NCBI GenBank assembly: GCA_030429935.1
Contig: JAUIGH010000002.1
Coordinates: 1 to 45,858 of the forward strand
DNA length: 45,858 nucleotides
Direction: 5' to 3'
Source: a bacterium
GTDB taxonomy: Bacteria > Patescibacteriota > Saccharimonadia > Saccharimonadales > Saccharimonadaceae
The translations under genes were made by a program, and so were the position numbers. Of the stretch, positions 8,283 to 15,228 are shown in pieces (position 1 is the stretch's first letter; the number at the start of each line of letters is the position of its first letter). The notes beneath the pieces were generated by a model. It saw only the letters and a program-made list of their open reading frames with translations. It ran no database searches and was not told where the DNA came from.

Positions 8283-9233
8283 ATGTCGGATATCACAGAT
8301 ACAATCATGATTGGTGCCGGGCCGAGTGCACTGGCGGCAGCAGTCTACACGACCCGTGAAGATATCGGTACGGTATTGTATGAAAAAGGCGTCGTCGGTG
8401 GCCTCGCTGCTATCACCGATCAAGTCGACAACTATCCTGGCTTTCCAGATGGCGTCGAAGGTATGAAATTGGCCGAGCAGTTAGAGGCGCAGGCTAAACG
8501 ATTCGGCGCTGACATCCAGTACGGCGATGTCTCAGCCATCACGCGCGACGACGACGTTCTGACCGTGACTGTCGACGGCAAACCCGTACAGGCCAAGACC
8601 GTCTTGATTGCCACTGGCAGCGACTACAACAAAATCAACGTGCCGGGTGAAGCCGAGTACTACGGACGCGGCGTGCACTATTGTGCGACCTGTGACGGTG
8701 CGTTTTATCGTGAAAAAAAACTGGCCGTCGTCGGCGGCGGTAATTCGGGTGTCCAGGAAACGATATTTCTGACACGCTTTGCCAGTCACATCGACTTACT
8801 AGTGCGCAGCACTATCAAAGCTAGCGAAGTCTTGCAGCAAGAACTACAGCAATACATCGACAGCGGTCAAGTCACCGTGCATTTGGACACCACCGTCCGA
8901 GAAATCCAGGCGACCGATGGCAAAGTTGATCGCGTGCTGCTCGATAGCAATGGCGAAGCAAACGAGCTCGACGTCGATGGCGTCTTTGTATTTGTCGGAC
9001 TCAAGCCAAACACGCAAATCCTCGACGGCAGCGGTGTCGAACTCGACTCGATGGGCCTCATCAAAACCGACAACAAGCTGATGACCAACATCGAAGGCGT
9101 GTTCGCCAGCGGAGATGTCCGCAGCGGTGCAACCATGCAGATCGCCAGTGCCGTCGGCGAAGGCGCGACTGCCGCACTGAGCATCCGCGAGTATCTCGAC
9201 GAACATAAGCGATCGAGCGCACAACCTGCCTGA
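8283..9233 (+). CDS. trxB: Thioredoxin reductase-like flavoprotein
   Basis: Low-molecular-weight thioredoxin reductase fold, 316 aa: FAD fold at the N-terminus (MIGAGPSALAAAVYT), redox pair C134/C137 in CATCDG, pyridine-nucleotide fold (VVGGGNSG), and the C-terminal FAD motif GVFASGDVR. It would reduce thioredoxin or a related acceptor. In NADPH-dependent enzymes the second fold is followed by HRRxxxR, which binds the 2'-phosphate. Here the stretch is VRSTIKAS, so NADPH specificity is doubtful; NADH or another reductant is possible. The first FAD motif is also slightly off (GPSAL for GPAGL). A GGAG Shine-Dalgarno overlaps the end of the FKBP gene. Confidence 0.85.
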   Translation: MSDITDTIMIGAGPSALAAAVYTTREDIGTVLYEKGVVGGLAAITDQVDNYPGFPDGVEGMKLAEQLEAQAKRFGADIQYGDVSAITRDDDVLTVTVDGKPVQAKTVLIATGSDYNKINVPGEAEYYGRGVHYCATCDGAFYREKKLAVVGGGNSGVQETIFLTRFASHIDLLVRSTIKASEVLQQELQQYIDSGQVTVHLDTTVREIQATDGKVDRVLLDSNGEANELDVDGVFVFVGLKPNTQILDGSGVELDSMGLIKTDNKLMTNIEGVFASGDVRSGATMQIASAVGEGATAALSIREYLDEHKRSSAQPA

Positions 9234-9244
9234 GAGTAGTAGTA

Positions 9245-9934
9245 TCAATCAGCTAGCGACGCTATGATGCGGTCTGGGTAGCTGGTGACGACGCCGTCGT
9301 AGCCGTGATCGCGTAACAGCGCGGCGGCTTGTGGGCGATTGACGGTATAGCAAAAGGTAAATATCTCGGCTTTTTTCGCAATTTGATGCGCTAGTTGATT
9401 GGTGTGCAACCGATGAAAACCGACAGCCGTCAGGTTGAGCGCCCGATGGTAGGCGATATAGGCAAACGGGTTGTTGTCGTGCAACAACGCCAGCGGCGCT
9501 TGGTTGCTGATTTTTCGTACAGCAAACAGATCGCCGGCCTTGTACGACGCCAGGATGACATTATCCCAGTGTTTTTGTGTATTGCCACACCGATCGGCCA
9601 GTAGTTTGGCGACTGCTTCGGCGCTGCCACGACTGCGCAGTTCGATCAGCAATAACACTTTGCCGAAATATTTGTCTAAGACTGTTTCGAGCGATGGAAT
9701 CGGCTGATCGCCGGTCAGTTTTGCTAATTCAGCGTCACGCAACTGCGTTAGCGATGTGTCGATGCTGTGCGTGCGTTTTAGGCTAGGGTCATGATGGAGC
9801 ACTGGCGTGCCGTCCCGCGTCAGGCGAACGTCGATGTGCAAGATGTCGCAGCCAGCCTGTCGTCCAGCTTGCAGGGCTTGCAGCGTGTTTTCATCGGCCA
9901 ATCCAGCCGCCCCGCGTTTTCCGATCACTAACAT
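9245..9934 (-). CDS. Glycerophosphodiester phosphodiesterase family protein, altered active site
   Basis: GDPD-family TIM barrel, 229 aa from the ATG at 9934. A longer reading exists upstream but would run into the phospholipase D-like gene, whose stop is 13 bases before this start. The GDPD layout is clear: GKRGAAGLADENT at the N-terminus, HIDVRLTRDGTPVLHHD (residues 33-49) and LLIELRSRG. Two catalytic positions differ from the family: the His of HRG is Lys6, and the Glu of the metal-binding ExD pair is His33. D35, D41, H48 and D49 remain. The enzyme may be inactive, or may use a different metal or substrate. Probably co-transcribed with the upstream PLD-like gene. Confidence 0.8.
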   Translation of the reverse strand: MLVIGKRGAAGLADENTLQALQAGRQAGCDILHIDVRLTRDGTPVLHHDPSLKRTHSIDTSLTQLRDAELAKLTGDQPIPSLETVLDKYFGKVLLLIELRSRGSAEAVAKLLADRCGNTQKHWDNVILASYKAGDLFAVRKISNQAPLALLHDNNPFAYIAYHRALNLTAVGFHRLHTNQLAHQIAKKAEIFTFCYTVNRPQAAALLRDHGYDGVVTSYPDRIIASLAD

Positions 9935-9947
9935 GAGGTGTATTGTC

Positions 9948-10946
9948 TCAGCTCTTGATGTCTTTGTCGAGAAATTGTTTGAGTTGACGGATGATGCGCG
10001 GGTCGGTGGTCTCGAGCGCCACTTCACGTGTACCTAACCAGCTACCGATCGGCGCCAGATTGTGTGAGCCGGTGATCGCAACTTCGCGACCATTTGGCAT
10101 GGTGAAAATCATGAATTTGGCGTGCAGATAACGATCGCGGGTGTAACGCGTGGTGTAGCCGCGCACAGTCATCATCCAACGGATTGCAATGCGATTGAAG
10201 ATATCGTCTGCGCCTCGCCAGTGATTAAAATACAATTCGGCACCAGAATGTCGCTTGAGCACAGCGCCGAGTTTGCCGTGAGGCGCGTACTGCGAGACGT
10301 AGATGACGCGCTCTGACTCACGGGCATAGCTGAGGATATGGCGGTAGATGATCGAATCAAACGGTTTGCCACCATCGATCAACACGGTGTGCGAGACGGT
10401 GCCAAATAAGTGGCTACGGTAGACATGGCCGCGGCGTTCGGCGGCGATGATGCGGCTGTGCTCGTCGCGCAAGTTGCGTACGATGCTGGCGTCACGGACG
10501 CGGAACATGTAATCGATGTGAGATAAGCCTTCGTGGTAAAGATTGACGCCACCGAACGAATAGACCGTATCGTCGATGATTGACCATTTGATATGTGTCC
10601 GCCGAAAGAACAGAAACGGACTAAACTGCCCAAACCAGTGAACTTTGATGCCGGCTCGACGCATCGTCGTGCGCGTCTCGCGCAGCAACTGGGTGCGATT
10701 CCAGAACGTCCACCAGCGCTTCGATGTTTTTTCGATCTCACGGTACGTGAAGAATAGGTCATAGCCGACACTAACGTTGACACCGCGCTCGCTGGCTCGA
10801 CACAGCGCGTCGATCAATTCGCGCGTCGTGGCGTCTTCGGCGATGGTTAGCGCGATCATATCGATTCGCTCAGTCGAGCGATTGATAGCTGCAATCAACT
10901 CGGTGATGTAGCGATCAGCCGGCAATAATGTATAACGACCTAGCAT
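9948..10946 (-). CDS. Phospholipase D/cardiolipin synthase-like protein
   Basis: PLD-superfamily protein, 332 aa, start chosen at 10946 because a -10 box lies 7 nt upstream; an upstream-extended frame would overlap the pyrophosphatase gene. Two HKD-type motifs are visible: THIKWSIIDD near residue 118 (complete HxKx4D) and LHAKFMIFT near residue 275, followed by the usual GSHN. In the second, the Asp after HxKx4 is Thr. No membrane helix is evident, unlike typical cardiolipin synthases, so a soluble phosphodiesterase or transphosphatidylase is plausible. It leads a two-gene minus-strand unit with the GDPD-like gene and is divergent from ppa. Confidence 0.75.
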   Translation of the reverse strand: MLGRYTLLPADRYITELIAAINRSTERIDMIALTIAEDATTRELIDALCRASERGVNVSVGYDLFFTYREIEKTSKRWWTFWNRTQLLRETRTTMRRAGIKVHWFGQFSPFLFFRRTHIKWSIIDDTVYSFGGVNLYHEGLSHIDYMFRVRDASIVRNLRDEHSRIIAAERRGHVYRSHLFGTVSHTVLIDGGKPFDSIIYRHILSYARESERVIYVSQYAPHGKLGAVLKRHSGAELYFNHWRGADDIFNRIAIRWMMTVRGYTTRYTRDRYLHAKFMIFTMPNGREVAITGSHNLAPIGSWLGTREVALETTDPRIIRQLKQFLDKDIKS

Positions 10947-10951
10947 GGTGT

Positions 10952-10963
10952 TTAGTATACTAA
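10952..10963. promoter_or_regulatory. Palindromic -10 (TTAGTATACTAA), divergent PLD-like/ppa
   Basis: A perfect 12-bp palindrome that contains TATACT on both strands. On the minus strand TATACT (10959 to 10954) ends 7 nt before the ATG at 10946 with no Shine-Dalgarno. On the plus strand it could start transcription toward ppa, in competition with TACAAT at 10970-10975. Confidence 0.6.
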
Positions 10964-10969
10964 CGGTGG

Positions 10970-10975
10970 TACAAT
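10970..10975 (+). promoter_or_regulatory. Extended -10 of ppa (TGGTACAAT)
   Basis: TACAAT preceded by TGG. The ppa start codon is 41 nt downstream and has a GAGAGGAG Shine-Dalgarno, so this is a leadered transcript. No clear -35 was seen. Confidence 0.5.
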
Positions 10976-11016
10976 AACGCCAGATAGCCAAACCTAGCGA
11001 GAGGAGTGATAAAGAC

Positions 11017-11541
11017 ATGGCAGATTTTAACCAAGTACTGACACCGGGCAATGTAGACGAAGGCAGCGTCAATACCGTCGTCGAAATCCCTCAAGGCAGT
11101 CGACTGAAGGTCGAGTGGGACCGCGAGCGAGCGGCGTTTATGCTCGATCGTGTCGAACCGCAGATTTTTGCCAAACCTTGTAACTATGGGTTTATTCCAC
11201 AGACATTGGACGAAGACGGCGACGAACTCGATACACTGATCATTTGTCCAGAGCCATTGGCGACGGGCGTGTGGCTCGAGGCACGTATCATTGGTGTCAT
11301 GAAATTCGAAGACGACGGCGAAGTCGACGACAAGATCGTGGTCGTGCCGAGCGATAACCGCGACGACGACCGTATCAACAGCCTCGAGGACATCCCGCAG
11401 TGGGTCAAGCAAGTCGAACATCACTTTACACACTACAAAGACCTGAAAAAACCGGGCAGCACCATCGTCACCGGCTGGGGTGATGCCGAAGAAGCCAAGC
11501 GCGTCATCAACAGCTGTATCGAGCGCTGGAACAACCAGTAG
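11017..11541 (+). CDS. ppa: Inorganic pyrophosphatase (family I)
   Basis: Soluble family I pyrophosphatase, 174 aa, hydrolysing PPi to two phosphates in the cytoplasm and so pulling polymerisation and activation reactions forward. Seen: RLKVEWDRE and LDRV (active-site Lys and Arg), PCNYGFIPQTL, and the metal-binding run DEDGDELDTLI, where the usual DGDPxD has Glu for Pro. The closing HFTHYKDLKK is also typical. The start has a strong Shine-Dalgarno (GAGAGGAG). It converges on the relA-type gene with 8 bases between the stops. Confidence 0.95.
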   Translation: MADFNQVLTPGNVDEGSVNTVVEIPQGSRLKVEWDRERAAFMLDRVEPQIFAKPCNYGFIPQTLDEDGDELDTLIICPEPLATGVWLEARIIGVMKFEDDGEVDDKIVVVPSDNRDDDRINSLEDIPQWVKQVEHHFTHYKDLKKPGSTIVTGWGDAEEAKRVINSCIERWNNQ

Positions 11542-11549
11542 CGCGTAGC

Positions 11550-13079
11550 CTAGCGTTTACGAAGCCGTCGGCCGATTTGGCCGGCGGCGTTTGTGATACT
11601 GCCGAGGACGCCGCCCGAACGCGACAGCTGCATGCGCAGTTTTTCGCGGGCGTGTTGAGTGACCACCAGGTCGCGCCAGCTGGCTTTTGGGTGGGCGGAT
11701 TTGCTGGTCAAGACTTCGACCCTGTCACCGTGCTGCAATTGGTAGTCGAACGGCTTCATGACGCCGTTGACTTTGAATCCCGACGCATGCTCGGCGACTT
11801 CGGAGTGGATGCGGTAGGCGTAGTCGAGCGGGTATGCGCCGACCGGAAAGTCGTAGATGTCACCTTTTGGCGAGTATATAAAGATACGGTCGCGAAAGAG
11901 GTCCATACGCAGTTTTTTGGTGTCGTACGACTTGCCCTCGGACGCCCTGGCGGCGGCTTCTTGGAGCTCGCGGATCCAGGATAAGTCAGCCGGTAGCGCG
12001 GCTAGTGTGCCTTTTTTGTAGGCGTCAGTTAGCTTGGTTTCGTTGTAGTGGAAGCTGGCAGCAAATCCGCGTTCAGCGTATTCGTGCATTTCCTGGGTGC
12101 GGATCTGGAATTCGACGATTTGGCCGTTAGTGGTTTGGACGGTGGTGTGCAGACTCTGGTAGCCGTTGAGCTTTGGGCGGCTGACGTAATCTTTGATACG
12201 TTCAAACTGCGGCGTATACATCTCGTGCAGGACGTTGAGCACCAGGTAGCAAGTGTCTAGGTCGGCGACGATGATGCGTAGGGCGATCAAGTCATGGATG
12301 CGCTCGATATCACCGCCGACGCGGTCGAGTTTTTTGAACAAGCTGTAGACGGATTTGACGCGGCCGTCCATATCAAATTCGATTTTTTCTTCGTCGAGTT
12401 TTTTGACGACTTCAGAGCGGACTTTGTCGAGTTTTTTCTGGCTTTTTTTCAGGCGACTGTCCATCAGGCTGCGTGTCCGGGCGTAATCTTTGGGCATCAA
12501 AAATCGAAAACTTAGCTCTTCAAGCTGGACACGCACGCGCCCCATGTTCAGACGGTCGGCCAGCGGCGCAAAGACTTCCATGGTCTCGCGGGCGATTTTC
12601 TTTTGCTTGTCCGGCGGCATGTGCTCAAGCGTGCGCATATTGTGCAGGCGATCGGCCAGTTTGATGATGATGACGCGAATATCTTGGCCGATAGCGATCA
12701 TCAGCTTGGTCAAGTTGTCTTTGGTGGCGGGCAGATAGCTGGTCAGGTCACGCATACCGGAGCGAACTTGGCCGACTTTTGTGACACCGTCTACCAGAAA
12801 CGCTACGTCGCGGCCGAACACTGCTTCGATTCGCTCTAGGCTCAGGCTGGTATCTTCGACCGTGTCATGCAATACGCCGGCCAGCACACTGTCGATGTCC
12901 ATGTCCCATTCGATCAATATAGCCGCGACCGACAGTGGGTGGATGATATAGTCTTCGCCGCTGCGACGTTTTTGGCCAGTATGGGCGGCTGTTGCTAGAT
13001 TGATGGCATCTTGCAACTCGAGCAATTGATTTTCATCAAATCGCGGCTTGGCTTGCTTCATGACATCATTGGCAGTCAT
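11550..13079 (-). CDS. relA: RelA/SpoT homologue, (p)ppGpp synthetase/hydrolase
   Basis: Stringent-response enzyme, 509 aa from the ATG at 13079, chosen because a -10 box lies 6 nt upstream. The HD hydrolase domain is intact (HDTVED at 71-76, with IIHPL before it). The synthetase domain has LIALRII, GYQSLHTTV and VEFQIRTQEMHEYAERG. A TGS domain follows (FIYSPKGDIYDFPVGAYPLDYAY). The protein ends about 45 residues after the TGS core, so the zinc-finger/ACT regulatory end of long RSH proteins (about 700 aa or more) is missing. The usual AAHW after the QIRT motif is AASF. Probably bifunctional, with reduced ribosome or amino-acid sensing. Confidence 0.92.
   Translation of the reverse strand: MTANDVMKQAKPRFDENQLLELQDAINLATAAHTGQKRRSGEDYIIHPLSVAAILIEWDMDIDSVLAGVLHDTVEDTSLSLERIEAVFGRDVAFLVDGVTKVGQVRSGMRDLTSYLPATKDNLTKLMIAIGQDIRVIIIKLADRLHNMRTLEHMPPDKQKKIARETMEVFAPLADRLNMGRVRVQLEELSFRFLMPKDYARTRSLMDSRLKKSQKKLDKVRSEVVKKLDEEKIEFDMDGRVKSVYSLFKKLDRVGGDIERIHDLIALRIIVADLDTCYLVLNVLHEMYTPQFERIKDYVSRPKLNGYQSLHTTVQTTNGQIVEFQIRTQEMHEYAERGFAASFHYNETKLTDAYKKGTLAALPADLSWIRELQEAAARASEGKSYDTKKLRMDLFRDRIFIYSPKGDIYDFPVGAYPLDYAYRIHSEVAEHASGFKVNGVMKPFDYQLQHGDRVEVLTSKSAHPKASWRDLVVTQHAREKLRMQLSRSGGVLGSITNAAGQIGRRLRKR
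11564..11592 (+). terminator. Possible terminator after ppa
   Basis: A 10-bp GC-rich stem with one wobble pair (11564-11573 with 11579-11588, loop GATTT), followed only by GTTTG. It lies inside the 3' end of the opposite gene, so it may simply reflect coding sequence. Confidence 0.3.
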
Positions 13080-13085
13080 ATATCT

Positions 13086-13091
13086 AGTATA
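13086..13091 (-). promoter_or_regulatory. -10 box of relA (TATACT)
   Basis: On the minus strand GGTATACT ends 6 nt before the ATG at 13079, with no Shine-Dalgarno. Same arrangement as rnhB. Predicted leaderless transcript. Confidence 0.65.
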
Positions 13092-13095
13092 CCTT

Positions 13096-13124
13096 TTGCA
13101 ATAATTCACACCACCCGCTACAAT
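13096..13124 (+). promoter_or_regulatory. Promoter of gap (TTGCAA-N17-TACAAT)
   Basis: TTGCAA at 13096-13101, a 17-nt spacer and TACAAT at 13119-13124. The start codon is 42 nt further with a CAGAGGAG Shine-Dalgarno. One of the few promoters here with a recognisable -35. Confidence 0.6.
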
Positions 13125-13166
13125 CTATAGCCAATAGCATAAGCACATAGAATCAGAGGAGTGGGC

Positions 13167-14183
13167 ATGGCAAAAACACGAGTAGCGATAAATGGTTTCG
13201 GGCGGATCGGCCGCAGTGCGTTCAAGATCGCCTGGGAGCGCAGCGACCTGGAAGTCGTCGCCATCAACGACCTGACCGACAACAAGACTTTGGCGTATCT
13301 GCTCAAAAACGATAGCAACTATGGTACGTACCAGCACGAAGTAACGGCTAGCGACGACGGCATCACCGTCAACGACGTCAAGATTCAGGTCTTGGCCGAA
13401 AAAGATCCAAGTGCATTGCCATGGGCTGACCTAAATGTCGATGTCGTCATCGAATCAACCGGATTTTTCACCGACAAAGACGGCGCCAGCAAGCACATCG
13501 CCGCCGGTGCCAAACGCGTCGTCATCAGCGGTCCGACTAAATCCGAAGGCGTTGATACCATCGTGCTCGGCGCCAACGATGATTCAGTCGAAGGATCGAC
13601 CGACGTCGTCTCTAACGCCAGCTGTACGACCAACAGCCTGGGTGCCGTCATGGCCATCCTGGACGCTGAATTCGGTGTCGAAAAATCAATGCTGACGACC
13701 GTGCACAGCTACACCGCCAGCCAGCGCTTGCAGGACGCACCAGCTAAAGACTTGCGCGAAGGCCGAAATGCTGCCGAAAACATCGTGCCGACCAGCACCG
13801 GTGCCGCCATCGCCGTCACCAAAGCCCTACCATGCTTGGCCGGTAAGTTCGACGGCATCAGCATGCGCGTGCCGACGCCTGTGGTGTCGATCAGCGATGT
13901 GACGGCACTGCTGGCTCGTGACGTCAGCGTCGACGATATCAACGACGCGTTCAAAAAAGCCGCCGCTGATCCGTTCTACCAAGGCATCCTGGGTGTCAGC
14001 GACGAACCTTTAGTCAGCCGCGATTACATCGGTAACAGCCACTCTGGCGTGGTCGACCTGGCACTGACCCGTGTCGTCGGTGGCAACTTGATAAAGATCT
14101 GTGTTTGGTACGACAACGAATGGGGCTACTCTAACCGTCTGGTTGAACTGGTATCCGACGTTGGCAAAAAATTGAACAAATAA
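13167..14183 (+). CDS. gap: Glyceraldehyde-3-phosphate dehydrogenase
   Basis: Converts glyceraldehyde 3-phosphate, NAD+ and phosphate to 1,3-bisphosphoglycerate, 338 aa. NAD fold at the N-terminus (RVAINGFGRIGRSAFK), the catalytic cysteine in SNASCTTNSLG, and the closing WYDNEWGYSNRLVEL are all present. The ATG at 13167 is preferred to the GTG six bases upstream because of its Shine-Dalgarno spacing. First gene of the sugar-phosphate block, but with its own strong promoter. The codon use is strongly biased and GC-richer than the window, as expected for a highly expressed gene. Confidence 0.97.
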   Translation: MAKTRVAINGFGRIGRSAFKIAWERSDLEVVAINDLTDNKTLAYLLKNDSNYGTYQHEVTASDDGITVNDVKIQVLAEKDPSALPWADLNVDVVIESTGFFTDKDGASKHIAAGAKRVVISGPTKSEGVDTIVLGANDDSVEGSTDVVSNASCTTNSLGAVMAILDAEFGVEKSMLTTVHSYTASQRLQDAPAKDLREGRNAAENIVPTSTGAAIAVTKALPCLAGKFDGISMRVPTPVVSISDVTALLARDVSVDDINDAFKKAAADPFYQGILGVSDEPLVSRDYIGNSHSGVVDLALTRVVGGNLIKICVWYDNEWGYSNRLVELVSDVGKKLNK

Positions 14184-14201
14184 AAAAAGCCCAACTAGGC
14201 T
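14182..14201 (-). terminator. Weak minus-strand terminator (short stem plus T7)
   Basis: On the minus strand a 4-bp AGCC/GGCT stem with a 6-nt loop is followed by seven T residues. It lies downstream of the small membrane-protein gene at 14256-14606 and past the long hairpin at 14223-14248. On the plus strand the T-run is absent, so it would not stop gap transcripts. Confidence 0.4.
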
Positions 14202-14222
14202 ACATAAAAAATTCATGAGCTG

Positions 14223-14248
14223 CGGGCGGGGGATGAATCCCCCGCCCG
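14223..14248. terminator. Strong GC hairpin between two convergent genes
   Basis: An 11-bp perfect stem (14223-14233 with 14238-14248, loop TGAA), nearly all G-C. No T-run follows directly on either strand; on the minus strand T6 begins about 11 nt later. It may protect 3' ends or pause polymerase, and is the most stable hairpin noticed in the window. Confidence 0.5.
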
Positions 14249-14255
14249 ATGCACC

Positions 14256-14606
14256 TCAGTCGAGCGATGGTGGTCTCTTGAGGTCGATGACCTTCGGCTT
14301 CCTGCGCTCGGCGTAGGCTTCGGCGCTGATGCCGTGAGCCTTGTCGAAGTCGTGCACGACCCCGTAACCGACTGCCGTCAGAACCGTGCCGACTAGATAG
14401 ATCAGGAACCCTCCTACTCCGCTCCAGGGCAGGATGTCTCGGCTGTAGACCGCGAGGCCAACGTGGAGCAGAAGGCCGATCAGTCCCATGGTCACCATCA
14501 CCGTGTAGGAAACAGGACGGGGGAGTGTGATGGTTGCCACGAACGATCCCGCAAGCGGCAACAGAATCGTGGCGACCAGGCCCATGACAAACAATGCTTC
14601 AATCAT
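14256..14606 (-). CDS. Small membrane protein, unknown, foreign-looking
   Basis: 116 aa, not recognised. Three hydrophobic segments (about residues 1-28, 33-56 and 66-88) are followed by a charged tail (AHGISAEAYAERRKPK). The ATG at 14606 is chosen because the upstream part of the open frame covers a promoter and two hairpins; AGCAGGT precedes it as a moderate Shine-Dalgarno. Codon use differs from the neighbours: all four lysines are AAG, where surrounding genes mostly use AAA, and GGA/GGG, AGG and CCC codons appear. It has a near-consensus promoter and a structured leader of about 70 nt. Interpretation: a small acquired module, function unknown. It could also be poorly expressed or non-functional. 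Confidence 0.6.
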   Translation of the reverse strand: MIEALFVMGLVATILLPLAGSFVATITLPRPVSYTVMVTMGLIGLLLHVGLAVYSRDILPWSGVGGFLIYLVGTVLTAVGYGVVHDFDKAHGISAEAYAERRKPKVIDLKRPPSLD

Positions 14607-14623
14607 TTTCTGACCTGCTTTCT

Positions 14624-14671
14624 GAGGTGCGCTTTCGGCACCTCGATCGATGATTCGAGAGGTCTCTCGAA
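14624..14671 (-). promoter_or_regulatory. Structured 5' leader with two inverted repeats
   Basis: Between the predicted transcript start (about 14676) and the ATG at 14606 are two perfect dyads: TTCGAGAG/CTCTCGAA with a 2-nt centre (14654-14671) and GAGGTGC/GCACCTC with a 7-nt loop (14624-14630, 14638-14644). ACCTC of the first could pair with GAGGT of the second, so alternative folds are possible. The first dyad begins about 5 nt after the transcript start and could instead be a repressor operator. Confidence 0.5.
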
Positions 14672-14682
14672 AGCTGACTATT

Positions 14683-14711
14683 ATTATATCAAATAATATC
14701 ACTAAAGTCAA
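14683..14711 (-). promoter_or_regulatory. Near-consensus promoter TTGACT-N17-TATAAT
   Basis: On the minus strand TTGACT (14711 to 14706), exactly 17 nt, then TATAAT (14688 to 14683). This is the closest match to a standard sigma-70 promoter in the window and differs in style from the -35-less promoters of the neighbouring genes. It drives the unknown gene at 14256-14606. Confidence 0.75.
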
Positions 14712-14759
14712 TATCGCCGGCAGTTTATTCAGCCACTTTACAGATGTCACCAACTCGCT

Positions 14760-14765
14760 TATACT
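14760..14765 (+). promoter_or_regulatory. -10 box of rpiB (TATACT)
   Basis: TATACT ends 7 nt before the ATG at 14773. No Shine-Dalgarno. Predicted leaderless start of the pentose-phosphate genes. Confidence 0.6.
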
Positions 14766-14772
14766 TACACCT

Positions 14773-15225
14773 ATGAAACTATTCTTGGGTGCGGATCATC
14801 AGGGCTATCACCTGAAAGAAAAAATCGAAGCCTATCTAGTCAAGCGTGGCTACGATGTCGAAGACGTTGGTGCTCAGGAAGTCCAGCCCGAGGACGACTT
14901 TCCGCAGTTTGCCCAGATGGCTGCGACGCGCGTGCTGGGGACGGACGACACTGACGATCCGCGGGCGATACTAGTCTGTGGCGGCGGCCAGGGTATGTGT
15001 ATGGCTGCTAATCGCTTTCGTGGCATCCGCGCCAGTGTGATCTGGGACAGTTACGAAGCCAAGATGACCCGCAAAGACAACGACAGTAACGTCCTGTGCT
15101 TGCCGTCGCGCGTGCTGGATGACGATGCCGAGCTATGGAAAGACATCCTCGACACCTGGCTCGAGACACCCTTTGCCGACGCACCGCGCTACCGACGACG
15201 CAACGATGAACTGGATGAGTTTTAG
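14773..15225 (+). CDS. rpiB: Ribose-5-phosphate isomerase B
   Basis: RpiB/LacAB family, 150 aa, interconverting ribose 5-phosphate and ribulose 5-phosphate. MKLFLGADHQGYHLKE at the N-terminus and CGGGQGMCMAANRFRGIRA (usually CGTGIGM-AANK) mark the family. The active-site cysteine is kept. The downstream HN(D/N) segment, whose His is proposed to open the sugar ring, reads KDNDSN, with Asp in place of His. Start chosen at 14773: a -10 box lies 7 nt upstream, and the longer open frame upstream crosses the divergent promoter. Followed after 3 bases by the Rpe-like gene, a natural partner since both act on ribulose 5-phosphate. Confidence 0.88.
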   Translation: MKLFLGADHQGYHLKEKIEAYLVKRGYDVEDVGAQEVQPEDDFPQFAQMAATRVLGTDDTDDPRAILVCGGGQGMCMAANRFRGIRASVIWDSYEAKMTRKDNDSNVLCLPSRVLDDDAELWKDILDTWLETPFADAPRYRRRNDELDEF

Positions 15226-15228
15226 TCG

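Noticed and set aside
9935-10027. Longer GDPD start overlapping the PLD-like gene
   Set aside because: It would add 31 residues with no family match and overlap the upstream gene by 80 bases; the ATG at 9934 begins right before the GDPD core.
14607-14753. N-terminal extension of the small membrane protein
   Set aside because: The open frame here covers the TTGACT/TATAAT promoter and two hairpins, so it is unlikely to be translated.
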